Below, piece by piece: positions 50,798 to 62,801 of a DNA stretch of 64,000 nt. Source of the DNA: Endocalyx cinctus (taxonomy: Eukaryota > Ascomycota > Sordariomycetes > Amphisphaeriales > Apiosporaceae); NCBI GenBank assembly GCA_001600455.1, contig BCKC01000005.1, positions 2,790,001 through 2,854,000 of the forward strand, written 5' to 3'. Positions within the stretch are counted from its first letter, which is position 1. Each line of letters begins with the position of its first letter. The translations under genes were made by a program, and so were the position numbers. The notes beneath the pieces were generated by a model. That model did not search any database. It was not told where the DNA came from and saw only the letters and a list, made by a program, of their open reading frames with translations.

Positions 50798-53700
50798 TCA
50801 CGGCATAGAATCACCCTTCAGCGCGTCCAGAAACGCCCTGGCGTTCTCGTAATCTCGAATCGCAGCCTCGTCTCGGACCGTATTTCGCCCGTCTGCATTT
50901 CCCCACGTATGACTCGGCCAACCGTTGAGGCCAGCCCCAGACGAACTTCCGGTATCGTACATAATCGTATCACCATCCCTACTGCTGCCGCTTTGATCGA
51001 TTGTCGATTCGTCCGACGGATGATGATGGTGAGGAGCAGGGTTCGCGTTCATGCTAAGACCTGCTAAAGGAGGCGTAAGATTTGGAGCGCCGAAAAGATT
51101 GTCCGCCATGTGGAATCCGTCGAACCCTAAACCTAGATCAAGACTCAGACCTAGGTTATCCATCATAAAGAGTCCGTCTATGTTGAAGTTCATGTTATTG
51201 TTATTGTTATTGTTACTGATATTTCCCGCTGTTGTTACTGCCGTGTCACCGCTGTTTCCGGTTAGATGATGAGCAGGAGGAGCACAGACGCCGCTAGTCG
51301 CGCCTGAGATAATATTCGATTCCTCTGCGTTGGCGGAGGCGGAGCTCAGAGAATCGGTCGATTCACATTCTTCATCCGGCGCGTGAAGATGATGCGCGTG
51401 GGTCATCGAGCGTAGATCCCCTTCGTTGGTTTTATTATGGCGCATCGTTGGGAATGACTGCTGCGTATTGGCCATCATTCCTCCTCTTTCTTCATCCTGT
51501 AACTCTTCTGTTATCGTGCCTGTTATGCCTATGTTACCAGGCTTTCCGCGTGCCATAAGCGTGCGGATGGGGTTAATCCCGGCGGTGAATAAGCCACGAA
51601 GGCTTACGGGGAAGTCCGAGTCGTCGGGTAGACGGCCCTTGCTAATGCTGAGGTCAATGATAAGGGCTAGGCGTAGGTAACAGCTTGGCTGAGAGATCAG
51701 AATATCGGTCCAATCTAGCGGTTTGGAAGCCGAGGCGAGTTCGCCACCGGAGTTGGTGCTGTTACTCAGATCGTGTTGAAGCAAGCTGCCGTTAACGACG
51801 TTATTGTTACCGCTATTGGGTTTATCTAGCTGCGCTAGGCTGATGACATGACGTATAGCCTCGGCGACGTAGTCTACCCCGTCATATTGTGGCTGGTACG
51901 TCTTCATCACCTCTATGAGGATATTGAGTCGGTGCTGCTTGAGCGCCGCTTGATTCTCCGGCCCAGGACTCTTAGAGTAAGATGACAACTTGACGTCTAA
52001 GGTGTGAAGCACCAAGGGAAATGCAGTACACGCGATGCTGTAAAAGGTGAGAATTAGTATTCCAAGTCTTCATTTATATATAGAGTATTAATCTGCGGAG
52101 AGAAAGAAAAAAAAAAACGTACGCGCTAATTGGTAACCAACGAGCAAGGCGAAGTTGTACAAGCTCTTTCAAACACTCGGTAACACCGCTTATTGCTTCC
52201 TTGAGCTCACGCCTATTTTCATATATGGTAGATAGATCTTGAATATTGCTATCGCCTGGATTAGATGACCCAGATGCGATAGCTAACTGCAAGACCTCGT
52301 GATGGGAGAGCATCGCTCTGGCGGTACTGTTACCGGTACGAATTAGTATGCACAGATATAGCTGTACGTGATAGGGGGGATGATACTCGGTGGGCAACTT
52401 ACTAATACCACATGTACATCATGTTTGTGTACAAGATGACCGAGTCGTGCTGAACCTGCTTATCTAAGCCGTTTCCCATTCTGACTACGCCTCCCATCGG
52501 AAACTGGACTATCACGTCCTTATACCAACCATTCATGGCATTCTTGCACACTTTTACCATCTCTTTCGCCTCCGGCGACATCCTTCGGCTCCAGCTCGGT
52601 ATGTCGTCAAGAGGGAACACGACAGCTAGTAAATCCGTCAGGTTGGACACGAGTTCGCTGACGCCGATGAATATTTCGATAAGACGCTTCTTGGTCTCCG
52701 GATTATAAACCTTAGATCTTTCCACCTCGTCGACTAAGTCTGAGTACTCTAAATGAGAGTTGGTGTTAGAATCGAAGTGAGCGCGGGTTATCATGACCGT
52801 GCGTCGCATGCCAAGGGCCAATACGTGGTCTCGAACGAGGCAGCACCACCACAGACGCTTCAGCATCTTTTTCTTCTTATACCGTATGGGATCTTCTTCC
52901 ATCGTCACCGTAGGTATATTGGAGTATAGGTGCGCTTGACAGCTTTTTGCGTTTTGAATACCGATCCATAACCACGTGGCGCTAGGCTTTTTCGTCGCGT
53001 TGGACCAGTTTGGGGCATAGTAAGTGAGAAGGAGGGCAGTCTGTGATATGGGGATAGGCGATGTTTCTGAATCGAAATCATACAGAAGCTATCGGCCGTT
53101 AGTTTCTGTGAGCGGCTTGAAGGTTGTCAAAATCTCACCTTAGTGCGCCGATATAATGTAGCTCTCGCTGCGCGGATACTTGGAAAGCCAAGTGCCTTGA
53201 TAGTACTTTTCGAGACAAACTACTGAAGTCAGCGTAATGATTTCAAAAGAGGGGTACGTGACTACTTACGTTACATGATGAGAATAACATTGCTTGAAAA
53301 AGAAGTAGGGAGAACTTTTCGGTGGAAGCATCAATTCCTTGACCACGGTATATATCCCAGAAGTCCCCTTCATTCATGACAGGTAAGATAGGATGAACAT
53401 GAAGGAAGTACTGCTGCACGAACTCGTCAAGTATCGCTTTCGTCGGTACTCTAAAGCATTGTTGAGACTCGAGGTAATTGACGTCTTGGGGCATTATGTT
53501 TGACAGATTACGGATACCAAGGAACGGGTAGTAAGAGTAAGTGATATCAGCATTTGCGGAAACACGTTGGTCTCCGACCCAGAGAGGGATATCTGCGGGT
53601 AAAGCCAAATCGGAAGCCGGCATCGGGCCCGTGGAGAACTCTATTCTGCGATTAGAACCAATGATTATGTTTTGAAATGATATGTCTTACCATTGAATAA

Positions 53701-54330
53701 CATTGTAGATGAAGGAAGATTAAATTGGTTCTGTTTTTCATAGTCTCTAGGCGCCGGTTGTGATGGCTGAGGTGGCGGGGCTGGTTGATTAGTTCCAGCA
53801 GCCCCTCCATGGTCAACCTCGTTCATCGATGAGATCCTATCATGCCCAGTTGGATGCACATGATTAGGTATCCTCATATCATCGTGAACATCACCCGCAA
53901 CCGGCAATATCGGTGGTACGCCGTCGCCAAGAGAAGGACCTGCAGGGTCCTCCGACGGATTCCTATCATCGTTGGCTTTATCCGAGGCATAAAGCGGATT
54001 TGCGGCTTGACCATCATCGTCGGATTGATTTTGAGGTCTCCGACTAAAAGGATAAAATTGTTAGATTTTTTGATTTCTTTCATCTTTTCTCATCGAATAT
54101 AATTATTTGATGAGTTATTTGATGAATTTGACTCACAATCTTGACGCCCGACCGGTGACCACGCAATTCTCATTGTCAAGGTAACAGTTCATACATGGCC
54201 TACCGCGTTGACTCACATCACAACGCACCTTGCGAGAACGGCATGATAAACATGCTTTACTAGCCCTCTTACGTGTCTTGACGGTAGATCTATTCGAAGA
54301 TTCTCCAGCTTGCATATCTGTGAATGACAT
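50798..54330 (-). CDS. Zn(II)2Cys6 transcription factor, cutinase/fatty-acid regulator (Ctf1/Far) type
   Basis: Seven exons: 54330..54137, 54043..53691, 53640..53270, 53219..53139, 53088..52403, 52326..52123 and 52037..50798. They give 1,042 aa with frame kept throughout. The DNA-binding cluster has Cys at 27, 30, 37, 46, 49 and 56 (C-x2-C-x6-C-x8-C-x2-C-x6-C), preceded by a basic KTRKRASKAC. A fungal-specific transcription-factor domain follows. It has blocks EFSTGP, FRVPTKAILDEFVQQYFLHV, HPILPVMNEGDFW, FVSKSTIKALGFPSIRAAR, LLYDFDSE and KRLWWCCLVRD, which I associate with Ctf1/FarA/FarB, the regulators of cutinase and fatty-acid catabolism genes. The C-terminal 250 residues are Ser/Asn-rich, with an Asn run and His-Asp-rich acidic patches, suggesting activation. 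The last exon ends FLDALKGDSMP. Two acceptors are tandem AGs (53641 and 53220). Exact target genes cannot be inferred. Confidence 0.86.
53220..53225 (-). other. CAGTAG tandem splice acceptor in the transcription factor gene
   Basis: Family-conserved sequence resumes after the distal AG. Using the proximal CAG would begin exon 4 with an in-frame TAG. Confidence 0.6.
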
Positions 54331-55777
54331 GGAGAGATGAATGGGTATGTTGGTGTATTTATGTGTATATTTTACCTGGGTGCGTAGGTTATGTAATTAA
54401 GATGAGGGGAGGGTAAGGTACCCCAAAGATCAAGAACGTGGCCAAAGGTATTCTTTTAGGGAAGACGTGATCGTTTCGTTTCTAACCTAGCAGCCTATCT
54501 GTACAATGCAAGTAGTATTATGCCTTGTAAAACTTGTATCAATTGATCCAATAGAGATGAAGTTTACAAGGGTAAGGAGCTGAGCATATTATATGGAGAC
54601 TGGAGAAATATTCCTCAACTGCCGTCCCAGCTGGATATAGTGTAGACTTTGACTTAGGTAATTCGAAGTTTTGTGAAATGGTAAGGGAAAGGAATTGAGG
54701 GAAAATAATATAATGTGGAGAGATCTTGGCAAATGGAGAAGTCCACGGATTATGCAATGAAGCAGTGAGTGAAATAGCAGGGCTCGTGAAATAGTCAGGG
54801 TTAGGCAGCTGGGAAAGTATGTGTCAATGCTGCGTTAATATTGTATATTAACTGGAAATGGGTTTAGCTTAACTAATTGATCCTATGAACACGAATATGA
54901 AGATGGATCCATCATGAACATAAAACAACAAACGGGAAGTTCGGAGGAAAATTTGGGTTGGAGAACAGGTGGATACCTTGATAGTCTTTGTATGTATTAA
55001 ACTATATACAAATCCATGGATGTATCTTAGGTATGTAAGTACAAGTATGTAAGTACGAAGTATTATGGAGAGGCACTAGGGACGGAGTAGTGTAGCATCA
55101 TCCCGCTCCTTGCCAGCTTTGCCTCCCCTGCTTTATGGAGACACAATTTTACTACTACTAATAATAATAATCATTTATCTAATCGTAATACAGTAAAGTC
55201 AGTAAAATAATAAAGGAAAGGGACAGTAACAAGTCTAGAACATCGGCGATAAAGATCACAATATTATCGCTATCATGGGACAAACATGATTTTCAGCATC
55301 GTTTGCCGTCAAGACACTAATTAACGGGGACATAAAGGAAGAAGAATGCATGTAAGCAGTGATATAATTGTTACTAAATTTGAGAACGAAAAGAAGAGGC
55401 AAGAAAAAAAAGAAAGGGATTATCCGGGATCTACCCAAAACGTCGCATTCGGTTAAAATACCTATTGAATCATCATGAAATCAGTCACGAGTGTTTAAAG
55501 TATGCCGTCCACAAGTTTAATCAATATTCTCAACGTCATCTAGGCGAACATCACTTCGGCGCTTGAGTCATGATGCGGCGGTATCTTTATGCGAAAGCTT
55601 AAGCCGACATTTGCTAAGTAAGCTGCCTTACCAACGCTGAACCGGAGCCGGAAAATAACCAATTAACCGCCGTAAGCCGGCGGCAGCTGCATATGCATTC
55701 CTGTGCTGTCAGAAACTAGCACCTATTTATAAATGGATGCTGTGGTATCGACCTTGTTATTGTGCAGCAAGCTGTCG
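54331..55777. other. 1.4-kb spacer upstream of the regulator
   Basis: Contains the regulator's promoter and the 3' end of the DUF3176 gene. AT-rich with ATAATAATAATC runs near 55155-55172 and GTATGTAAGTA repeats at about 55032-55058. No convincing gene. Confidence 0.55.
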
Positions 55778-57631
55778 TTAATGATTTCTTGGTTCCCTGA
55801 AAAACCATTGACCATCTTCTCTGCGAACTAGCTCGACCTCTACACGGCCCATCCGATAACCCAGTCCTTCGGGAACATCCATGCCATCCATGACTCGTTC
55901 TTGAATGCCCCTCTCAACCCGACAAAAAAGGAGCGGGAGTGTGGCGCCCTTCCAGGCGGCCACTCGGTCGTGCGCAGTTAGCCATACCGTTTGGATAAGA
56001 TAACCGAAGGCCAGAACTATTAGCAGCATCGGGTATATGATCCAAAACCAGTTGACTTCGACGTGGGAAGCTAATGTATATCCTATGCCGCCGTAATCAA
56101 ACTGGTTGCTGACCGTACCGCTGAGGCGGATATTGTTGGTTATACTCATCGACAGTGTCGACATCCATGCTGTCAAATCCTCCGTCGCGTTCTGTATAGC
56201 CTGGACCCAATCAGAGGAGTAATCAACGATACCATTTAGTTCCGACGCATTCCCTAGCATGATCCCACTCATGAAACTTCTAAACGTGTCAATCGAGTCC
56301 GATGAAATGGAGTACCGAGTCTGCGGATGGGCAAATAGTTCCGGGGGTATGTCGACGAAGACGTATTCGTCATAATGTGCGCTATTCTCGGATGCAAAGT
56401 CCGTCTTGGACCAATTCGCGGCCATAGAGCTAAATTGGGCACCATTCGTTACATTGACATCAAAGCTCTGGAGGCAGAACCACATCGTGCATTCAAACGC
56501 CTCGACTTGGGTTCCCGACCGTAAGGTTGATGCCGACAATATGTCAAAAACTGTAAAGACGGCTTGGGAGCTTAGGTCGAATGCCGGTGATCCATCTACC
56601 GGAGCGACCGTGAAATGGTATTCTCTGAGTGCACCGGAAGACGTGACTGAGGTGCCTAGTGGCATGGTATAAGTGCATATATTGTGCGCGTCGCAAGAAA
56701 TTGAGTAAGAAGACTCCGTGCAGTTCCCGCAGGCGGCTAGTGTCGGGAATATCGGCCATGTACAGTTCGCAGTTGCGCAGGACACTGGCAATTCCGATAT
56801 CGTCCCCGATATTATACCGTCATATATTGCAGCTTTGGTCGATAAATCTAGGTCCATTTCTAGGATTCGTTAGTATGACATGATTGACATGCTGGATGTA
56901 GTGGAACTCACCGCCATTGATTCCTTTAAGGGCGACGTTGCTCCAGCTCTCAGATCTTGGCGGAGGTGGTGCAGTGAGTATGTTCGTAGTGTCTTCATTG
57001 ACATACACCGTCGGCTTCTCGTCGAATTTCACCATCTGAGATGAAAATGTCTCAAAACCTTGAATCAGGATTGTGATGGCAGCGCCAATACAAGCAAAAT
57101 GTCTAACAGCCACATTAGCGGTGCTTCCATACGCCTGGAGAACGTTTCCAGTTTTACTCACTTGAAATTCATACGCCATAGAAGAACAAGACTTCCCTAC
57201 AAGCCACCGGCAGCTTCCGAAAACATCTTGAAGTCTTCGAACTTGGCCTCCGTCCTCCCTTTTCGAAAGCCTGACACCCAGATCCAAGCGCCCTGACTGA
57301 GGCACGCTTCCACTACACCTTTTAGCGCTAAGCGGAAGATTGACATGATCGCTACGATAACAGTGCTGAATTGAATATCACTATTCCATTCAGGCTCGAG
57401 TTTACCGTTATAGAGATACAGAAGAGAGTTGAGAGCTGCCGCAGCAGCGATGCAGGCCAGGCAGCATATATATTCCTCTTTCCACCAGCCAAGGGTGGAT
57501 AATACGGTTCTTCGAAGCTCTCCTGCCGAAGGAAGCGTGATTTCGGTGGTTTCGCTGACAAAAGAGTCGTGGTCTGAATCGGTATCACGGCGGCGATCAT
57601 CGAACGCCTTGTTTGGAAATAAAATCGACAT
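55778..57631 (-). CDS. DUF3176 membrane protein, interrupted by one in-frame TAG
   Basis: Three exons: 57631..57162, 57102..56912 and 56859..55778. They total 581 codons including one internal TAG. DUF3176 proteins are fungal multi-pass membrane proteins of unknown function. Visible family features: WWKEEYICCLACIAAAAALN (TM1), NGKLEPEW, TVIVAIMSIFRLALKGVVEA with LSQGAWIW, then FEDFKMFSEAAGG and GSLVLLWRM. The next exon gives HFACIGAAITILIQGFETFS. Exon 3 encodes a long extracellular region with Cys (CATANCTWP, CGNCTESS) and several sequons, and a last TM (WFWIIYPMLLIVLAFGYLIQ). TAG at 57199-57197 (codon 145) falls between the conserved GG-L and GSL blocks, where the family has a hydrophobic residue, often Trp. 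No intron removes it without losing conserved residues. ATG 57631 is the first ATG; in-frame codons upstream start only with TTG. Confidence 0.78.
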
Positions 57632-58321
57632 GGTTGAAGTCAGTTGCACATAGCTCAAGAGAGGCAAATAATATTTCTATTAATGATATACTCAAAGCCA
57701 ATGCAGTTTAATTATAAGATATACCTAATAGAGGTTTTGGAGATATAATATACAGAAGGGCAGCGTTGGAAATGATACTTGTAGAATGAGACAGAGCAGC
57801 AATTTTTGAATGATAGAAAATAAATCAATGCTGCAGTTAACCTGATACTACCTAAGTACTGAGTTTATTCGTATGGGAGGAGCGATATTAATGGCAATGG
57901 AAGTCATTAGGGGAATCTTCGATCAACCTTTCCTTAGTATCCTTACTACTAAAACGTTCCAGTCTCACCTAGTCTCATCATTGTATCACCCCTATAATCT
58001 ATAGATCCACATAGGAATATCTATGAGAGGACACGGTAAATACTCGTAAACATTTTCTCTCTCTCTCTCTCGATCAACCCCATTCATTTTATGTATCTAA
58101 AAATGCGTAGAATAACGTCTAGAAATGATGATGTAGGCTATGATTTAGGTAGTTCTCAGTCATGATGTGGATTGGCTGTGATAACGCATACCCACTACCC
58201 CACCCACGAGTGTCGTCTTTTATCTTTTCATCGACTAAGATTTTCACTTCAAAACTGATCACAGAGGATAAAATCGACTACATTGATAAAACATACTGAG
58301 AGTAAAAGTGAAAAGAGAAAT
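57632..58321. other. Divergent promoter region
   Basis: 690 bp between the DUF3176 start and the ureohydrolase start. Contains TCTCTCTCTCTCTC at about 58056-58070 and AT-rich DNA. No gene is seen. Confidence 0.6.
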
Positions 58322-60184
58322 ATGCGTTCGTCATATCTATCCTGGATCTTCTTTTTTCAATCTAGCAGCCACTCGGCGCTAGCCTGGGAATTCCCCCGCG
58401 CCGGTCCGGTAGCCCAGACGCCTCTCCTCGGTGTACACGACAGTGACGTCGATATAATCAGCGGATCCCGAGTCAGCGGCTTAACCACGTACGCGAATCT
58501 GCCTCACGCGAACTGTTTCGTCGAAGACGAAGACGAAAAAGAAAATGGCGGTCGATACGATATTGCGATTATGGGTGCACCGTTCGACACTGTTAGTTTT
58601 TGAGCCTGTCCCTCTCTTCACCTCTTCGGGGGCAAATCAGATATTAATGCCGTATATATAGACAGTAACCGCGAGACCGGGAGCTCGATACGGGCCCCGG
58701 GGAATCCGCGTGGGGAGTCAAAGAAAAGAAGCAGATTTTGGCTGGAGCGTGTATACAGGTAAAATTCAAGCTTTTCCGTAACTTCATTCTAATTTTCACC
58801 TACGAGTTATTTTACGTGGTGAGAGAACATGAGAAGCGGCGTCGGCTTATCCACATGTAGGAAAAAATCCACTTAAGTCCTGGGCGACGGTAGTCGACTG
58901 CGGAGACGTACCGCTGACGTGGTTGGACAACAACATCGCTCTCGCACAGCTGGATAAAGCACATCGAGTTGAGTTATTTCGCCAGCCATATTATATACCC
59001 TTCTGGTCCCTACGTATATTAAAAAGCAACCGATTTCGGTGCTCTGCTGACTCTTACTGACCATTTCTTTGAATAAAGGTTGTGTCGGGTCGGAGGGCAG
59101 CGAACGAGACGTACTCTTCCACTCCTAGAATCCTCACCTTAGGAGGTGACCACACCACGACGTTATCAGCGTTGAGATCTACGTATACACGATGGGGTCC
59201 CGTATCGGTCATACACTTTGACAGCCATATAGGTTAGTGACGCTTGTCATTGTCTCTGCATAGATGTCTACAATGAATCGGATGTTACTCCCAGGAAGAC
59301 AACCAGTAAGTTAGCCATCACCACCCACTAACACAATAAATTCTCTCATAGATACATGGGATCCTTCCGTACTCGGTGAGTATATCCCCTGAATTCATGC
59401 GTCAATCTACTTTCACAAGACCGACTCCGACCTAACGTAAACATCAAAATAGGGGGCGGAATATCCGACTACGCGTAAGTTCTCAACCGCACCAACCACC
59501 GCAACACATCATAAAAAAACATCCCACCTACTCACACAAACCCAATCAGAGGTCTCAACCACGGCACATTCCTACACATAGCCCACGAAGAGGTATGTTT
59601 CCCCCCACCCCTATTCGCAACTAACTAATTTCAATTCATCACACTCACTCACTCAACCCACTCTTCGTTTCTAAAAAAGGGCTTAATCCACAACGCCACC
59701 TCCATTCACGCCGGTATCCGCGCTCCCTTGATGCGCCGTAAAGGCGACGTGCGCAACGACGCGCGGTGCGGGTTCGCCACAATCACGGCCCGGTCTCTGG
59801 ACCGGCTGGGCGTGCCGGGCGTGATATCCGCCATCCGCGAGCGCGTGGGCGATACGCGGGTCTACGTGAGCGTGGATATCGACGTTTTGGATCCCGCTTT
59901 TGCGCCTGGTGAGTTTACTGTTCTTATCTTTTCCGTTTTTTTTTTTTGGTAATTAGATGACATTAACGACGATGAAATCAGCCACCGGCACGCCTGAACC
60001 TGGTGGTTGGTCTACGAGAGAACTCCTCTCGATCCTGGATGGATTAGATGGCTTGGATATCGTCGGTGGTGACGTTGTCGAAGTGGCCCCTATCTATGAT
60101 ACGAGGGGAGAAACGACCGCTCTTGCGGCGGCAGAAGTCGCCTGGTCTCTACTCGAATTAATGGTGGAAAACCCAGTTCGGTAA
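58322..60184 (+). CDS. Agmatinase-like ureohydrolase with N-terminal signal-like segment
   Basis: Nine predicted exons: 58322..58591, 58662..58758, 58861..58967, 59079..59232, 59352..59375, 59453..59474, 59550..59592, 59680..59908 and 59982..60184. They give 382 aa. The family hydrolyses guanidino compounds such as agmatine (to putrescine plus urea) with two Mn ions. All metal ligands are visible: GGDHTT, HFDSHIDTWD and SVDIDVLDPAFAPATGTPEP. Other conserved blocks are MGAPFDT, RPGARYGPRGIR, GLNHGTFLHIAHEEGLI, IHAGIRAPL and GGDVVEVAPIYD. The first 21 residues are hydrophobic (MRSSYLSWIFFFQSSSHSALA), like a secretion signal, as in several fungal agmatinases. Exons 5 and 6 are only 24 and 22 nt. 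Three donors are weak (GTTAGT twice, GTTGAG). The exact substrate could instead be another guanidino acid. Confidence 0.86.
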
Positions 60185-60743
60185 TTTTCTGACTCCCCCA
60201 CCTTATATCAAAAACCCAGGCACGAAGAAAACGTCTGGACAAGGCAATACGGGCAAATAGTTCACTTTGAAAGAGACAATAATATTCCATGCACTTGATT
60301 ATATTGTTGCCCTCATCACACACAGACTCCCTCCATGCAGATTTGATATTGTACATGATAACAAAGGAAAAAAAATTGTAACAGAAAATAATAAAACGGT
60401 CTATGATAGCGCCCAACAGAACAGTCGATCATACAAGAAAGGATGAAAGCTGTTCGCCCGATATTTGGGAAATACTAGCATTATCACCCTTCATTTATTT
60501 TTACCGTGGTAGTAGTTCTGGCTGGTGCCGAGTCATATAGCATGAGTCGCATGGTCACCATTCGTCTATAAACTACCCAGATCCAGGAAGTTGTCCTAGA
60601 CCATCGCCTAATTTTTTTTATTCCCGTCTATTAAAAAAGGCGTCCATTCCCTAAAGCGATAGAAGTTTGTGGCATGATATACGGTGTAGTATGTACTTTA
60701 TTTCGGTGTTTTTTTCTCGGTGGATTATTTCGTTTCGGTTACT
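60185..60743. other. Tail-to-tail spacer
   Basis: 559 bp between the ureohydrolase stop and the ATP synthase subunit g stop. AT-rich, with AAGGAAAAAAAATTG and AATAATAAAA that may serve 3' end formation. Nothing else. Confidence 0.6.
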
Positions 60744-61805
60744 CTAGTGGTGGGCAGCGTGGTTATCGCCGTGGTAACCAACGATCTTGAATCGGCCGAT
60801 CATCTCGCCCACGGTGAAGAAACCGAGGCATTCGGCGGCAACAACACCACCGGCGATGAGCTGTGCTCGGCTTATGTTCTGGGCACGCGAAACGAGAGAT
60901 GCAGATTGCTGAGAAGTCTTAGCGGCGGCCTCAGTCGCAGTCTGTAGCAAGGCAGTCGGGTTCTTCAGGCTCTTCTGAGCAGCCTGGAAGTAAGTTTGGA
61001 AGGTCGAGATAGATCTACCAACAAAAATATCTTTAGTAAGTACGTATTCTAAATACCGAGATAGACCCACGCGCCTAGATATAAAAGGGAGAAAACTTAC
61101 GGTGGTGACATCTTCTGGCCGTGGAAGACAATCTTGGCCAACTCGGCAGCGACTTTCGAGTAGTAGACGACAAGAGGGGTTTGCTCTAGCAACATAATTT
61201 TAGCAAAATATTTTTTTTTTTGAGGATTTCAATAGTAGTTCAACAAATACTTAGATAGAGACATCAAAGTATTACAAGAAAAAGAAGAACAAAAAAGACA
61301 TACTCTCAACGAAAGCAACCACTTTGCCCGTTCGTCCACCAGCTTTGCCCAACGACCCAGCCATGCCTTTCGCAGCATTGGCGATAGCCGGACCAGCGGC
61401 AGCCGCTACTTTATTAAAATTCTCGGTGGCCTTGGTCGCGTATTCGGTGGCGGCGGCGGTAGCTTTCGAGGTAGCCTGCTTAGCAGCATCCGCAGCAGCG
61501 GAAGCTTTCGCGGCAGCTTGCTTGGCAGCATCACCGGCGGGGGAAGCTTTCGAGGCGGCGTCTTTGGCAGCTTCTTTGGCAGCTTCTTTGGCGGCGTCAG
61601 CGGCGGGAGAAGCCTTTGAGGCAGCTTCCTTGACGGTTTCTTTGGCGGCATCGGCAGCGGGAGAAGCTTTCGAGGAAGTTTTCGAGGCAGCTTCCTTGAG
61701 GGTCTCGGCGGCTTTCTGTGTTGTGGTCGACTCGAATCTTCGGGCAGCCATGCGAGACCAGGCACCGGATTGTCGAAGGACGGGACGCGCGAGAGCGAAC
61801 GACAT
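60744..61805 (-). CDS. atp20: Mitochondrial F1F0 ATP synthase subunit g with expanded Ala/Lys repeat region
   Basis: Three exons: 61805..61304, 61185..61101 and 61014..60744, giving 285 aa. Subunit g is a small inner-membrane protein of the F0 stalk that helps ATP synthase dimerise and shape cristae. The conserved domain is the last 120 residues: VVAFVEKQTPLVVYYSKV, FHGQKMSPP, SISTFQTYFQAAQKSL and a final TM-bearing segment AQLIAGGVVAAECLGFFTVG with the GxxxG-type pattern, then EMIGRFKIVGYHG. The first 25 residues (SFALARPVLRQSGAWSRMAA, RRFEST) are a good mitochondrial presequence. Between them lie roughly 115 residues of Ala/Lys/Ser repeats that make this protein longer than usual fungal subunit g (roughly 120-200 aa). 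Intron donors GTATGT and GTAAGT, acceptors TAG. Confidence 0.88.
61430..61715 (-). repeat. Coding repeats, SKASPAADAAKE-type units
   Basis: At least four related units in the subunit g gene (SKASPAADAAKE twice, SKASPAGDAAKQ, AKASAAADAAKQ, plus EAAKEAAKDA). They are near-identical at the DNA level (GGGAGAAGCTTTCGAGG-like blocks on plus), resembling 11-mer LEA-type helices. Confidence 0.8.
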
Positions 61806-62801
61806 GATGAAAAATTATGAGGGGAGAGAGGTCCTTTTTTTTAAAAAAATTATTTTTTACCCGGTAAAAAAAAGGTTGAGGACGTCGTCCGGTAAGCAAT
61901 TGATAAAAATTGCGAAGGATTAGGTTTGTTTGTCGTCGAGTAATCGAAGTCTCCGTCTTCTATTTTTTTTCTCACGAAAAGAGAGGGAAAAAAACACTCA
62001 ACCAAAAAATGTACAAGTATCGGCTGTTCAGGAAAATTCCAGTTCAACGGAAAAACCCGGGTCCGAGCTAAAATAGGTCCACTTACAGTGTATGTTAGGC
62101 TTAAAGATAGGAATTGACCAATCAAAATGATAAGAAAAGTAGCTCTAGATCAGTAGATTTAGTACCACGTAGTGCCTTAAAGCTACGTAGCGCCAACCAA
62201 AGCTATCACATTTAAGGATAATCATCCCTAGTCTAGCCTTTTATAGTCATATACTATTTAGTTGCATTTATTTTCATCCCACCCTTCATATTTATCGTAC
62301 TGGATAAATAAATGTGGATTACTTCTGCTACTACAACTCAGCAACTTGTAGTATAAAATACAGGCTTGTATCCATACAACAAAACAGACATAAATATATA
62401 CACGCTGTCAGATTGTCTTGATTGTTGATAAGTGGAAAATTCCGACTTCCTCTTCTTACCAAGGGATATATATAATTAGCTCCTAGTATGGAAGATTGAA
62501 AACTCATATCACATCACGTTCATATCATACGGATTTCTTCAAATAATTGAAGTAGACGAGACAGATAAGAACACAGAAGTTAGTTGCCATGGGTGTATAG
62601 TCCTTCTAACCTATTATGAGAGTTTTCTAAAATACAACTCAAAAAGAGTAGAATCTGACCCTTCCTTTAGTCTCTATAGACTTCCTCCTAAGAATGCTAG
62701 TAACTACTTAATTAATTACGATTCTCCTATTATCTTTCCGGTCTCACGGGTTGATAAATTGCATAGAATATTTTGCTACAGTCCTGTGCTTATACAGTGT
62801 T
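61806..62801. other. Intergenic, promoter of subunit g and 3' side of lad1
   Basis: About 1 kb, AT-rich. A/T homopolymers occur at 61836-61856 and 61962-61994. Perfect copies of TACGTAG/ACGTAG flank 62168-62192. No gene is seen. Confidence 0.55.

Noticed and set aside
61324..61923. 199-codon Ala-rich plus-strand ORF.
   Set aside because: Antisense of the Ala/Lys repeats of ATP synthase subunit g.
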